Shown one piece after another: positions 1-9,924 of a DNA stretch of 64,000 bases. The position numbers and the translations under genes were made by a program. This DNA comes from Platanthera guangdongensis (Eukaryota; Streptophyta; Magnoliopsida; Asparagales; Orchidaceae). Location: positions 85,310,564 to 85,374,563 of the forward strand of contig CM077166.1 in NCBI GenBank assembly GCA_039583875.1, written 5' to 3'. Every line of letters begins with the position of its first letter. The first letter of the stretch is position 1. The notes beneath the pieces are model-generated. The model saw nothing but the letters and a program-made list of their open reading frames with translations, made no database searches and was not told the origin of the DNA.

Positions 1-467
1 ACGAATTGCTCCACAAAAAGTCGTACCAAAACATCCACGTGTGCTTCCTTCTTCATTGGAATGAACTGAGCCACCTTTGTCAGTCGATCAACAATAACCC
101 ACACTGAATCATTCCCGGAGCAGGAAAGAGGTAGCCCATGGACAAAGTCCATGGAGATATCCTCGAACTTCCATTCGGGGATGGGCAACGACTGCAACAA
201 ACCACCGGGACTCCTGCATTCAGCCTTCACTCTTTGACAAGCTTCGCAATGTGTAACATAGTAACGAACATCCTTCTTCATACCTAGCTAGCACATGGTC
301 TTCCGTAAGCCGGCGTACATCTTGGCAATACCTGGGTGTACAGAGTATTGAGAGCAATGTGCCTCTCTCAAGATATCCTCCCGGATTTTGCCGCCCTTGG
401 GAATGTAGAGCCGGCCACGAAAATAAACGAGGCCATCTTTTAGTTTGTACTCATCGGTGGTCCCATC
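1..467 (-). pseudogene. Element A integrase, N-terminal half (partial)
   Basis: Minus-strand translation gives the Gypsy integrase zinc-binding end (CEACQRVK) followed by the start of the catalytic core (MDFVHGLPLS, then DSVWVIVDRLTK with the first catalytic Asp region). Integrase inserts the element cDNA into host DNA. The frame joins RNase H through an in-frame stop at about 468-470, and a further stop lies just before the CEAC motif. The rest of the catalytic triad and any chromodomain are beyond position 1. The reading is secure as Gypsy integrase; the copy is clearly decayed. Confidence 0.85.
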
Positions 468-926
468 TTAAATTTCCTTGATAGCCGGGGCTATGGCCGA
501 ATCCATTCCTTGCTCCACCCGAATCCGGTCCCGGATATCACAAACTATGCTCATGCTTGCCAAATACTCCGCATACTCTGCCGAAGGAGCCTTGAATACT
601 AGGGTAATTTCCATCTCCTCGATCATCCGAGCCAACTCCATACTCATTAACAGAGACTCTAGGCTAGAGCCTGGCTCTTTTCTACTCAAGGCATCAGCTA
701 CCGAGTTCGCTTTCCCGGGGTGGTAGTTCATGGTGAACTCATAGTCGCATAGAAATTCCAACCACCGCCGTTGTCCCAAATTCAACTCCTTCTGAGTGTG
801 GACATACTTCAAGTTTTTGTGATCAGAAAAGATCTCGCAATGGACGCCATATAGATAATGCCTCCAGACCTTCAAAGCGAACACCACTGCTCCCAACTCC
901 AAATCATGGACCGGGTAATTAATTTC
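468..926 (-). pseudogene. Element A RNase H domain
   Basis: The minus-strand product contains [23 protein letters not shown] and the terminal VADALSRK motif, the standard Gypsy RNase H signature that degrades the RNA strand of the RNA/DNA hybrid during reverse transcription. It follows RT directly. Frame is lost at the junction: a run of eight T on the plus strand (about 930-937) appears to have gained one base, so RT reads into stops while RNase H continues in another frame. Homopolymer slippage is the simplest explanation. The downstream end stops at 468-470 before integrase. Confidence 0.88.
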
Positions 927-2034
927 ATGTTTTTTTTAACTGTCTTGAAGCATATGCGATCACGTGCCCGTGCTGCATCAGTACCGCTCCCATCCCTTGA
1001 TACGATGTGTCAGTATAAACCTGAAATCCTTCTTTCCCAGATGGAAGTGCAAGGATGGGGGCGGAGGTAAGCTGATCCTTCAGCTCTTGGAATGATGCTT
1101 CACATTGGGGAGTCCACTCAAATGGCACACCTTTCTTCGTCAGTGAGGTAAGAGGAAGGGCAACCTTTGAAAATCCTTTCATAAACTTGCGGTAGTACCC
1201 GGCAAGTCCAAGGAAACTCCTCACATCGGCCGCCGACTTCAAGGGCGACCACTCCTTCACGGCTCGCACCTTTGCTGGATCCACAGCTAATCCTGCTCCA
1301 CTGATCACATGCCACAAGAAGGCAACCTCCATAAGCCAGAATTCACACTTGCTAAACTTGGCGTACAAGGCGTGCTCCTTCAATTTCTTCAAAACCAAGG
1401 TCGGGTGCTCGACATGCTCCTCCTCCATCTTTGAGTAGACCAAGATGTCGTCGATGAAAACTATGATGAAGATGTCCAAATATGGTTCAAACACCTTGTT
1501 CATCAGGCTCATGAAGGCCGAAGGTGCATTTGTGAGCCCAAACGGCATTACTGTGAACTCATACAGACCATACCTCGAACTGAAGGCCATTTTCTGGATG
1601 TCCCCTTCTTGTATCCTCAACTAATAGTATCTAGAGCGCAAATCCAGTTTGGAAAACCAATGTGCTCCCACTAGTTGATCGAACAACTCGTCGATCCGAG
1701 GTAGTGGATAGGTGTTCCGCACCATCAACCGATTGAGCTCCCGATAATCTATGCACAACCGCAGGGTTCCATCCTTCTTCTTCACGAACAGTACAAGAGC
1801 TCCCCAGGGTGATGAACTGGGGCGAACGAACCCTGACTCCACCAGTTCTTGCAATTGAACTCTAAACTCTGCGAGTTCTTTCGGGGCCATTCTGTAAGGA
1901 GCCTTGGATACAGGCTTGGCACCTGGTACTAGATTAATATGGAAGTCAACCTCTCTATGCGTAGGTAATCCTGGTAGCTTCTCAGGAAATACCTCAGGAA
2001 AATCCCGCACAACCCGTACATCCTTTAATTCCAA
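925..2034 (-). pseudogene. Element A reverse transcriptase
   Basis: The upstream part (2034 to 1621) has the RT entry region ([20 protein letters not shown], then [16 protein letters not shown]), and the downstream part (1620 to 925) carries the polymerase motif FIDDILVYS. Both catalytic aspartates are present. A single in-frame TAA at 1621-1623 replaces what is normally a Gln codon after the Y-x motif, so the domain is complete in length but interrupted by nonsense. RT copies genomic RNA into cDNA from the tRNA primer. Its neighbours are protease upstream and RNase H downstream, as expected for Ty3/Gypsy. Confidence 0.93.
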
Positions 2035-2489
2035 TGCTTCTTCCTTAACCTCGAACTAGATCATGAAGACCTCATCCCCCTTCATATGAGCTTTTACAAC
2101 CTGGACGGAAGATAACATCATGCAAGGCGCGAAGCCAATACCTTGGAAGATGACGTCAGAGTCTCAATATCTCAAATAGATCCGCTTCTCTGCGCAGGCG
2201 ATCCTCGCGAAGTTCCAGTCCAGGCATGCCATGCCCAAAATGATGTCAAACTCCGGCATTCTCATAACCGTGGTCGGCGTATCAAAGGCCTTCCCATCAA
2301 TAAATAACTCCAACTCGCACTTAGCGGTTGCGATCATCTCCGAGCCATCCGGAAGGCGTACACATCAGGCTATGCCAGTGAAGTACTGTACACCCTCCAT
2401 GTCTTTTATGAAATCCTCGGACACAAAGGAGTGTGAGGCACCGGTATTGAACATCGCATAGGCCGTCTTCCCGCCAATAATCACGGTGC
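2035..2489 (-). pseudogene. Element A aspartic protease and linker to RT
   Basis: Minus-strand translation shows a retropepsin-like domain with the motif FNTGASHSFVS and, downstream, FDIILGMACLDWN, the usual second conserved block. The catalytic triplet of this family is D-T/S-G; here it is N-T-G, a one-base change at the codon for the active-site Asp that should abolish Gag-Pol processing. In-frame stops occur in the linker, around 2364 and near 2056 and 2166. The 5' end of this exon at 2489 is set by the splice acceptor proposed for the 2490-2585 intron; without splicing, gag ends in a stop upstream. Confidence 0.8.
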
Positions 2490-2585
2490 CTAAGTACCAA
2501 CAACCAAAACTTATTGCTAGGTGTCTAGTAAGTCTTAAACAATTCAAGTTAGACCATGAAAATATGTTAATTAATTAAATCATAC
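2490..2585 (-). other. Probable 96-nt spliceosomal intron between gag and protease of element A
   Basis: On the minus strand, gag runs to a CAG, then GTATGATT (donor) and an AT-rich stretch with a CTAAC branch-point-like motif, a T-rich tract and TTAG (acceptor). Unspliced, gag ends at a TAA four codons in. Removal of exactly 2490-2585 leaves the gag frame in register with the protease frame and rebuilds the conserved Gly-Thr of the protease entry. AT content is far higher than the flanking coding sequence. Splicing itself is inferred from signals and frame, not observed. Confidence 0.68.
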
Positions 2586-3717
2586 CTGCAATCACATCTT
2601 GTGGGTTCCGTTCCTGCGCCATGTCAAGCGCGTACACCTGATCCCGGACCGGGCCGGGGTTTCCTCTTGGCGGTCGTCGTCCTCGACCACGCATATATCC
2701 CCGTCCTCGTGGGGCTGCTGGAGGGAGAGCAGGTGGGAGAGCAGGAGGGAGAGCAGGAAGGACGTTCCCAAATAACTGCGGGCAGTAACGTCGGATGTGG
2801 CCCGGCTGGTTGCATTCGAAGCACAGCAGACCACGACGCCCTTCAGGTTGTTGAAATTGCTGAGGCTGTGGTGGTGGAGGTAACGCGGGCAGCTGCGGAA
2901 CCGGATGCTCCACCCTATACTTTCGGTGGACACGCCCTCCACCTCTTTGATATCCTCTTCCTCCTCTGAAATCTCGCTTCCTTCTATTCCATGGGCCGGC
3001 TTCCATCACATCCTCCGCAGGCCTCTTACTACATCCCAGGTGGTCCACCTCCAATCTTTTCGCCATATCAATGATCTCCGCCAAGCTACCATCCGCTATA
3101 AACAAAAGGGAATGCCTTAGGGAATCTCGCAGCCCTTTGTAGAAGCGCTTGACATAACCTCTGTCATCCAACTCATAAGAATCCGCAAACCTTGCGAGAT
3201 GCTGGAATTCCCGCTGGTATTCCATAACCGTCCTTGATCCCTGCTTTAGTAGAAGAAACCTCTGCTCAAGCTCATCTCGGGCCGATGTAGGGATAAAGTG
3301 CTCCAAGAAAACACCCGAGAATTCACTCCAACTTATCTCTGTGTAGATCCGGCCTTTTAAGGTAGAGCCCATGAGGGACTTCCACCACCTCTTAGCATGT
3401 AAGTCCAAGACGGACATCGCCAATGTCAATGCCATATTGGCCGGGCAACGGATACCAGCCAACAACTCCTGTACCGTGTCTAGCCATTCCTATGTACGTA
3501 CGACTGACTCTGTCCCAAGGTAGGTGGGAGGGGAGAGAGCCCGGAAGGTGCTCAGCCAGTTGGAGCTCAGGTCCTGTTGTTGCACCGGGAGCTGTTGCGC
3601 CCTAAAAGCATCGAGGATGCCAGTGAGCGTCAGCCCCAACTCAGATTGTTGGAACTGAGTGGGAGTGGGTAAAGAGGGCGTAGGAGTGCCTCTCACCTGC
3701 TCAATGAGCGCTGGAAT
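2586..3717 (-). pseudogene. Element A gag, main exon
   Basis: The minus-strand product has a retrotransposon gag domain (WSEFSGVFLEHFIP, YQREFQHLARFA), an Arg/Gly-rich stretch (about FRGGRGYQRGGG), a Pro/Gln-rich linker and one CCHC zinc knuckle, CFECNQPGHIRRYC, for RNA binding. No good ATG opens the frame; it is open to a TGTGTAG splice-acceptor-like site whose first exon base is 3717, in phase with an ATG exon located inside the LTR (6409-6468). One in-frame TAG at 3490-3492 interrupts the domain. The 3' end is set by the GT donor at 2585. Confidence 0.85.
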
Positions 3718-3894
3718 CTACACATAAAACGTAAATGTATGGTTAGGTTGGCTAATCTTAAGGTCAAAGTTGGACAAACTTAACATGAATTACATATGGG
3801 CACACCACTGCTTCCGCTAAGTCAGATTGTCCCCAAACTGACTAACCAAACGGGGGTGGCACCATTGTTGAATGACTTCTTAGCTGAGGATCGT

Positions 3895-3909
3895 GGCAAA
3901 CTGATACCA
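3895..3909 (-). promoter_or_regulatory. Element A primer-binding site
   Basis: The minus strand reads TGGTATCAGTTTGCC two bases after the LTR terminus. The first nine bases match the initiator tRNA-Met site TGGTATCAGAGC used by most plant LTR elements; the rest has diverged. It fixes the LTR/internal boundary and the element's orientation. Confidence 0.75.
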
Positions 3910-4564
3910 TTTGTAAGACCCCCCCCCCCCTCCCGGATCCCAAAACACGGCACGAAGGGGGAGTCTTATGCCCGGAACAGCCGCCTTGCGGTAGCATTAG
4001 CACACGGGCTAACCTGTACCACAAGACGCTTATTCCGCTGGCTACAACAATATCAATAGAACATGTCAACCCAACCAAATACAATAAGCAAGAGAAGTCA
4101 AAATCCACACTAAGTATAAATGTCCAAAACATCAATAATGAGAAGCTAAAACATGCTTCTACATATATATCAGAGTACAACTAAACATTGCCCCAACGGG
4201 CTACATCAGAGTATCAAACACTAACATCAGTAACCGAAGGTATCGACGGCACCGTCACTTCAGGCCCTGTCGTCCTGTACTGGCTGTCCTGCTGCGTAGT
4301 CTGCGGCTGCTCTACCTACGGCGTGACCTCCTAAAAAGGAAGACATAACAACCGTTAGTCGAAACAACTAAGTGGTTTCACATCCGCTCCCCCGGCGACT
4401 ACTCGGCACCGGGCAGAGAAAAGGGACAAGGCTAATATATATATATATGCAAGTAAAAGAGGTACAAGCAGGTGACAATAGTATAAGAGTAACAATAACA
4501 TGATCTAGCAAATATTTAAGAGCTACACTAAACTAGCAAGTATAAGTAACAACAGGAAAATAAC

Positions 4565-4664
4565 TTAACTTATAAGAATGCACATACAAACTTATAAGTT
4601 AAGGTTCGGGTTACATAAAGGTAACTCATCGTATAAGAGTGCCCATACAAACTTATACGATGAG
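4565..4664 (-). other. Two adjacent stem-loops in U5 of element A
   Basis: 4565-4602 has perfect 12-bp arms (TTAACTTATAAG with its complement) and 4625-4664 perfect 13-bp arms (CTCATCGTATAAG with its complement). In the sense (minus) direction the 14-nt loops are TTTGTATGTGCATT and TTTGTATGGGCACT. The stems differ while pairing is kept and the loops match, so these look like selected RNA structures. The same loop appears in F, N and M. Confidence 0.75.
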
Positions 4665-6408
4665 GATCTTGTTGTGCAATGTTATGGAATGCTATGCAAT
4701 GACTCACCTATGCACACACATGCAATTGCTATGTCGACACAGACTATAGTTCCCACTTTTCGTGCAGTTAGCTAACCTCTCAGGCATCAGCCGCTATGGC
4801 CAGGCGGTGACAGTAGAACGGACACTTCTACTACTAGGCTGGTATCACACTACTTCACCTAGGCCTCTGTACGCCTCAACGCTAAGAACACAACAGCGGA
4901 GCCCATGCGTACTATGGCCCAGCGGGACCCTCGGGTAGATGTGCACCGAGGACCAAGCCCCGAACTGACCTGGTGTGACCCGGAAGGAGCCTCGGAGTGA
5001 GCACAAGGACCAAGCCCAACAGTTCACCTGGCACGGAAGGAGCCCCGGGACGTGAACACCGAGGACCAAGCCCAACTGCCCAAAGTCTAACTGTCGACTC
5101 CCGTCGGTGTGACGACTGGCAAGCCCGTAGACCTACCACACTATCCTTAACCCAGGATTACGACACCGCGTGTCGACTCACACCACATGCAAATACCAAA
5201 TCAACATAACATGGAAGGGGCCTTAGAAGTAAGCACGAGGTCACATCCCAACCATCCATCCATACCTTATCTCAACACACCCAAAACAAGTGACGGTCAA
5301 CACCGCACTTACATCCCTTCACAATACTACCCGTAGGGAGACGACGCTCTGAGTATTGGACTACTAGACTCCTTTCATTAATCAAACACACTCATGGCCA
5401 TAATCTATTCATCTATATGACTTTCCAAATGATGACAACGTAATATAAACATGATGCGCATATAAAGATCTATCACACTTTCCATTTGATAATGTCATAA
5501 TATAAATATGAAGTGCACAATTATCAATCTTTCAATTCCTACCAATTCAATTCGTTTAAATAAGATTGCTTCACAATTTGATAATATGAAATCTGATTAA
5601 TAAGCTACATCAATCATACAACAAATGATTAATCATAAGGGTTCATCCAAGCCATGTATCTTGCAATATTAATTCCACCGAATCCAAATCCATCTTCCAT
5701 TAAAGCCCAGAATTTAGGTGCAAGTTGAGTCTGGATAGCAAATTCGACCGGAGATTCCTGAAGCTACAGGAATCCGGTGAAGATGTGTAACACCACGATG
5801 GAAAGGTCTTTTCGTGGTCTACAACTCTCGTATCCAGACCTCAACCCAGATTTGATATTATCCTATTTGAAATCGGACTTGGAGTCCGCTGCGTACAGAA
5901 CACAGTTTCTGCATACAGGATTTATTGAACATCATTTTCGTTTAGACTTTCCCGTGTCTACATACTTCTCCAGAGGTCGTGCAACCATTCGTTGGAAAGG
6001 TATTTTCAAGGGCTTCAACTTTCGTGTTTAGCCGAAAGCCTAAATATGGACATATCGTGCTTAAAAATGGCCACGAAGTGTGTTGCGCGCAGAATACAGA
6101 TTCTGCACGCATCTTAAGGCGGAATGAACGACATCGGTTCATCTTCCTCCTCAAGGCGATCTTCCCAAATCATTCCGGAATTTCCTCCACCCTTATTCAA
6201 CCTCAAGAGGCCTTTGCTCTTCATGAAACCATCCTCCATCTCCACATAAAAGATCGGAGAGGTTGAAGACACCGCTAACCAAGGGCACAAGCCCCGGATT
6301 GGCCTCACCCTAGAGAAAGCATCTTCTCACATGTCAAGACTCTTTTGAGTCGACGTCTCGCCTAAATATCTACAGATCTAGCAGCAAGGGAGAGGGTAGG
6401 AAACTCAC

Positions 6409-6468
6409 ATTGGTTCCAGCGGTACCACCATTTCCGGCCATGGATCGCGTAGTTCTCCTCGGCGACAT
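6409..6468 (-). CDS. Element A gag first exon, encoded inside the LTR
   Basis: About 130 nt downstream of the LTR TATA box, the minus strand has an ATG opening 20 codons that begin M-S-P-R-R-T-T-R-S-M, a basic start like other chromovirus gag proteins (M-A-P-K in M and in K). The exon ends in AAT followed by GTGAGT, a strong splice donor at phase 0. The main gag exon opens at a phase-0 acceptor (3717), so one 2691-nt intron (6408-3718) would join them in frame and remove U5 and the primer site. The full-length genomic RNA would stay unspliced. This is inferred from signals and frame. Confidence 0.6.
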
Positions 6469-6597
6469 CTTCTCCTTTTCGACGGTGACGGATTTACCCT
6501 TCCTAGAACATGCTCCTGCAGTTCCTCTTCTACAGAAATTCTCTCAGACAAATAGGGATTAAGTGAGCATGGAAACGGCTAGGGTTTTCTCTCACCC

Positions 6598-6606
6598 TTA
6601 TATATG
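6598..6606 (-). promoter_or_regulatory. TATA box of element A LTR
   Basis: The minus strand reads CATATATAAG about 130 nt upstream of the LTR ATG and directly downstream of the motif array. This is the expected place for the core promoter and sets R near 6570. Confidence 0.7.
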
Positions 6607-6611
6607 AAAAG

Positions 6612-7290
6612 TGACACGGGTAGGGACACGGTCGTGTCCTTACCCATGTCCTGCCTGGGCGAAGCGGCAACGACAGTTTCCATGTCGGTTCAATAGTTGA
6701 CACGGGTAGCGACACGCCCGTGTCCCGACCCGTGTCCCAACCCGTGTCCATATGACACGACCGTGTGCCGTGGTCGTGTCCTTCTCGGGATGCATTTTGA
6801 CGATCTCAACATTTCGTCGAGCTCGATCAAAATCGTCGACTGGAGAACACGGGTAGGGAAACGCCCGTGTCTATACCAGTGTCATGTTAATTCGTCGAAG
6901 TCGACACGCAGTTCATTGATCTCGACACCTCTCGTCGAGTGTAACTCGACCCGCATGGGTAGGGACACGCCTGTGTCTCTACCAGTGTCACATGGTGTCG
7001 ACACAGCTCGTCAGTCTCGACACGCCCTGTCGAGTGTAACTCAACACACACGAGTAGGGACACGCCCGTGTCGCTACCTGTGTCACATGGTGTCGACACA
7101 GCTCGTCAGTCTCGACACGCCCTGTCGAGTGTAACTCGACACACACGGATAGGGACACGCCCGTGTCGCTACCCGTGTCACATGGTGTTGACACAGCTCG
7201 CCGATCTCGACATGCCTCATCGAGTTCAGCTCGATGCACACGCGCACACGGGTAGGGACACGCCCGTGTCTCTACCCGTGTCCCTTCACA
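6612..7290 (-). repeat. Motif array in U3 of element A
   Basis: Dense copies of near-palindromic GGACACGCCCGTGTC and of TCGACAC lie in this span. The GGGTAGGGACACG block recurs at about 6851, 6957, 7052, 7147 and 7250, so a higher-order unit of 95-106 bp is visible. The array sits just upstream of the TATA box, which suggests enhancer-like binding sites. Confidence 0.85.
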
Positions 7291-7410
7291 GCACTGATTT
7301 CACTACTCCTCCACAAGTGCAGTCCAATTCCCTGCACATCCCAGGACTCGACTCAACCTTCCTGACTCAAAAACACACACTAGGGGCCTAGAGCGATTCG
7401 GGACGTTACA

Positions 7411-8189
7411 GTAATAATCCCATAGATTGTCTTCTAAATCACTAGGGATTCCCTTACTGTCAGAATCTTGAGACTCGTCGGGCACTATCGTACGTGAAGG
7501 AATACTCTCACCTAGTTGGTCAACTTCCGAATCCAGAGATACTATATCCACAATAGAATCCTCGAGGTATCAGTCACTATCTCAAGGGGCTTAGACGTCG
7601 AGGCTAAAGGAGACAAAGCTCTAGAAGTAACATCTTTCGAGTCCAAGACATGTGATCTATTAGGAATGGTTTCCCTAAAGGTGGTAGTAGGTACACTATG
7701 AGCACGCCGACTTTTGCGGAAAAATGATCTAGCGTTAGGTATATAATCATTCTTATAGGCAGTCATGGTACTAGCATCATAACGATACTCACTCACAGGC
7801 TTGGTGTTAGTAGTGCATAGATAGGTGGAATCAAATTGATCCGAGAGTAGGCTCCGCATTGCCGGCCAAGAATGTTTATAACTACCAACACGACGCTCTT
7901 CGTTTAGCTAAAACACGCGGGCTTGACCTACTAATCGATCTCTGGCTATGTTAATCTTTTGGTGGTCGTCCCATAAGTGACAATTAAAATAATTTTCCAA
8001 TCCCTTAAGCCAGTCTCTAAAATTTTCGGGATACCCCAAACCGTCGTAAGTAGGTGCCTCAATTCTAGTGGGAGTATAAGCGTGGGCACGGTTAGTTTTC
8101 CAATGGTATGAAGGCAAGGCTGGGGTTTGTTTAGTCATGGGATTAACATACCAGTAATCTAAACGGGAAGCATAGATGTCATAGGCCAT
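7411..8189 (-). pseudogene. Element B gag, N-terminal part
   Basis: The minus-strand ATG at 8189 opens a gag-like protein: a Tyr-rich start (MAYDIYASRLDYWY), then RIEAPTYDGLGYPENFRDWL and YFNCHLWDDHQKINIARDRLVGQARVF, which is the retrotransposon gag fold with its FxDWL and KLxGxA signatures. A TAG replaces a Trp codon right after ARVF (about 7911-7913), then the same frame stays open to the insertion point of A. The downstream part is Ser/Arg-rich and acidic. No zinc knuckle is reached before the break. Clade not assigned. Confidence 0.72.
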
Positions 8190-8687
8190 AATAATGAGAA
8201 ACGGAGGGGAAACTCACCCGGAACTGGTGCACATGCAATGAATAATGAACGTGACTATATATAAAATGCAACAGATGTATTTGTTCTCACTTAATAACTA
8301 CGACAATAAAATATTTTTTAGGATTTTCTTACTGACAATAAATAGGAGATTATTAAAAAAAACTTTTGATTTTATTTTCTGAAAAAATAAAAATATAGGC
8401 CGCCATTTGCAGACCAAAATTAAAATTTTATAATAATTTAATAAAAATAATGACTTAGCAAAAATAAAATATTTTTTTGATTTCATACTAATAAACTGTT
8501 GGAGAATTTCCATGATTTTGTTTTTGAATTTTGAGAAAAAAATGAGTATTTTAGGCCGCTATTTGCAGACCAAAAATTTTAAAATTTGTTTTATATGTTG
8601 TGCAATGAAACGTGCAAGTGCGTGACGGCGTTCTAAGTGATTTTTTATTTTTTTCCTAGGACGGTGGTAATTAAGAAATTAGCACAA

Positions 8688-8703
8688 CCTCGCTTTGTTA
8701 CCA
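8688..8703 (-). promoter_or_regulatory. Element B primer-binding site
   Basis: The minus strand reads TGGTAACAAAGCGAGG three bases inside the LTR end. It resembles the tRNA-Met site TGGTATCAGAGC with substitutions, and confirms the LTR edge. Confidence 0.6.
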
Positions 8704-8706
8704 AAT

Positions 8707-9826
8707 TGATGCAGGCCCATGGTTTCTACGGATTAAACTACACGTTCTTATGTTCGATAATTTTAGTAAATATCTAGCGCGCGGTTTCTCTACTTAGCAC
8801 TATCAAATACTCAAGCATTAAAAGACACAAATTCCACAACATTCAACGCAAAGGGACGCTACCCTTATTTTAGATTGAACAAGGGCTATATTCCAATGTT
8901 CGCTAAAGCGAAATGGACCCACCCGATCAAGACAATTAGCAATTCAAATTAAATTATGCGCACACGTTCATACATCCAATAAGAGAAGATCCAGACTAAA
9001 TAAGTGATTTAAAATCAAGTCCTAATCGATTCCAAAATTAATTAATAGAGGGTTTACCAAATCACTTGAACTCAAGGGGAAATCAAGGGTGATGAACCTG
9101 ATTTCTTCTAGTGTTCACGAGATCCACCCGTTCCAATTAATAAGAAAAATATTCAGAAATAATTGCTTTGAAAATTATATTTTAACAAGCACAATATTCA
9201 ATATAAATCAGAACAAATTACCAGCCTTCTATTCCACCAATACCTAACAAAATTATAGAAAAAATCACTCAAAGATGGTTAAGAAATTCGTTACCCAATC
9301 CCAAGAATAATCCGTCCACAAGATGAGTGGAGGAGGCGCACACGACGGTTGTAGATTTCCTATTTCCACGCAAGTCCTTGGATCCGCACCAGACGATGAA
9401 TACCCTCGCCGTTTCTCCTTTGTCAAACCCTAGAAGGGGAGTATCTTGAAAGGGCCAATAAATATATAAGGGAAGAGAAGAGAAGAAAGGTGGTGGCCTT
9501 ATTCCTTCAAGGAGGGCTCGGTTTTGGTAGAGGAGGGGATTTCTCACAAGAGGAGGAGGAGGAGGAAGAGAAGAGGAGGTCGGATATGGAGAGGGAGAGA
9601 GGGAGGAGGAAGTTTGGCCGGCGGCCAAAGAGAGAGGGGGAGAGAGGAGGCCGAAATTTGCCTTGGAGAGGAGGAAAAATCTCAATAAATTTTTGGGTTT
9701 CAATTTCTTATCATTCTCTACTTATTCCTTCATAACCATGGCTATATATAGCCTACACCACTCAATCATCATCCATTCAAAATTCAAAATTCAAAAAAAA
9801 ATTATGATGGTTATATGCACCCATCA
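8707..9826 (-). repeat. Element B 5' LTR, 1.12 kb
   Basis: The plus strand starts TGATGCAGGCCC and ends GCACCCATCA, giving 5-bp inverted ends TGATG/CATCA. The minus-strand TATA (CTATATATAGC, 9751-9741) lies about 80 nt from the 5' edge. A purine-rich run (9541-9670) is read as CT-rich leader in the sense direction. No second copy is in the window. Confidence 0.75.
9742..9750 (-). promoter_or_regulatory. TATA box of element B LTR
   Basis: CTATATATAG on the minus strand, near the 5' edge of the LTR and followed by a pyrimidine-rich leader, is a standard LTR core promoter arrangement. Confidence 0.65.
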
Positions 9827-9924
9827 TAATACATGAAATGAAAATACAATACATGAATTTAAACAATTCACTAACTAAATAAAATGCATGAAATAAAGTA
9901 CTTTTAAAATAGAATTTCTTAAAA

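Larger units (their letters stand above)
1..7410 (-). mobile_element. Element A: Ty3/Gypsy Tekay-like chromovirus, 3' end cut by window start
   Basis: Reading on the minus strand from 7410 downward: a 3.5-kb 5' LTR (7410 to 3912), a tRNA-Met type primer site, gag with a zinc knuckle, protease, reverse transcriptase, RNase H and the first part of integrase, in the order gag-PR-RT-RH-INT that defines Ty3/Gypsy. The very long LTR starting TGTAAC and ending GTCTTACA, and the FIDDILVYS active-site motif, fit the Tekay/Del group of chromoviruses; that clade assignment is inference. The 3' end, chromodomain and 3' LTR lie outside the window. The coding region has several stop codons, a homopolymer frameshift and a damaged protease motif, so this copy is not autonomous. 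It sits inside the gag of element B at 7411. Confidence 0.88.
3912..7410 (-). repeat. Element A 5' LTR, 3.5 kb
   Basis: The minus strand starts TGTAACGTCCCG at 7410 and ends GGGTCTTACA at 3912, immediately before the primer site. Order in the sense direction: a short U3 start, an array of ACACGGGCGTGTC-like motifs (7290-6612), a TATA box (6606-6598), a leader with an ATG exon and GT donor (6468-6409), then about 2.5 kb of U5 holding an imperfect duplication (about 5790-6110) and two strong stem-loops (4565-4664). The 3' partner is outside the window, so age and target duplication cannot be read. The span 4700-5790 shows nothing else recognisable. Confidence 0.82.
7411..9826 (-). mobile_element. 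Element B: Ty3/Gypsy element interrupted by A
   Basis: Minus-strand order: LTR (9826 to 8707), primer site (8703 to 8688), leader (8687 to 8190), gag from 8189 that is cut at 7411 by the end of element A's LTR. The rest of B should lie left of A outside the window. The leader holds two copies of an AGGCCGCCATTTGCAGACC-like block (about 8396 and 8552) in AT-rich DNA and nothing else recognisable. The LTR abuts Athila-like element C, so B appears inserted in C. Confidence 0.78.

Noticed and set aside
3842..4180. Minus-strand ORF of 112 codons with a hydrophobic stretch
   Set aside because: It crosses the primer site and LTR end of A; chance frame.
9490..9735. Glu/Arg-rich ORF on the plus strand
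   Set aside because: Antisense reading of the CT-rich leader of LTR B.
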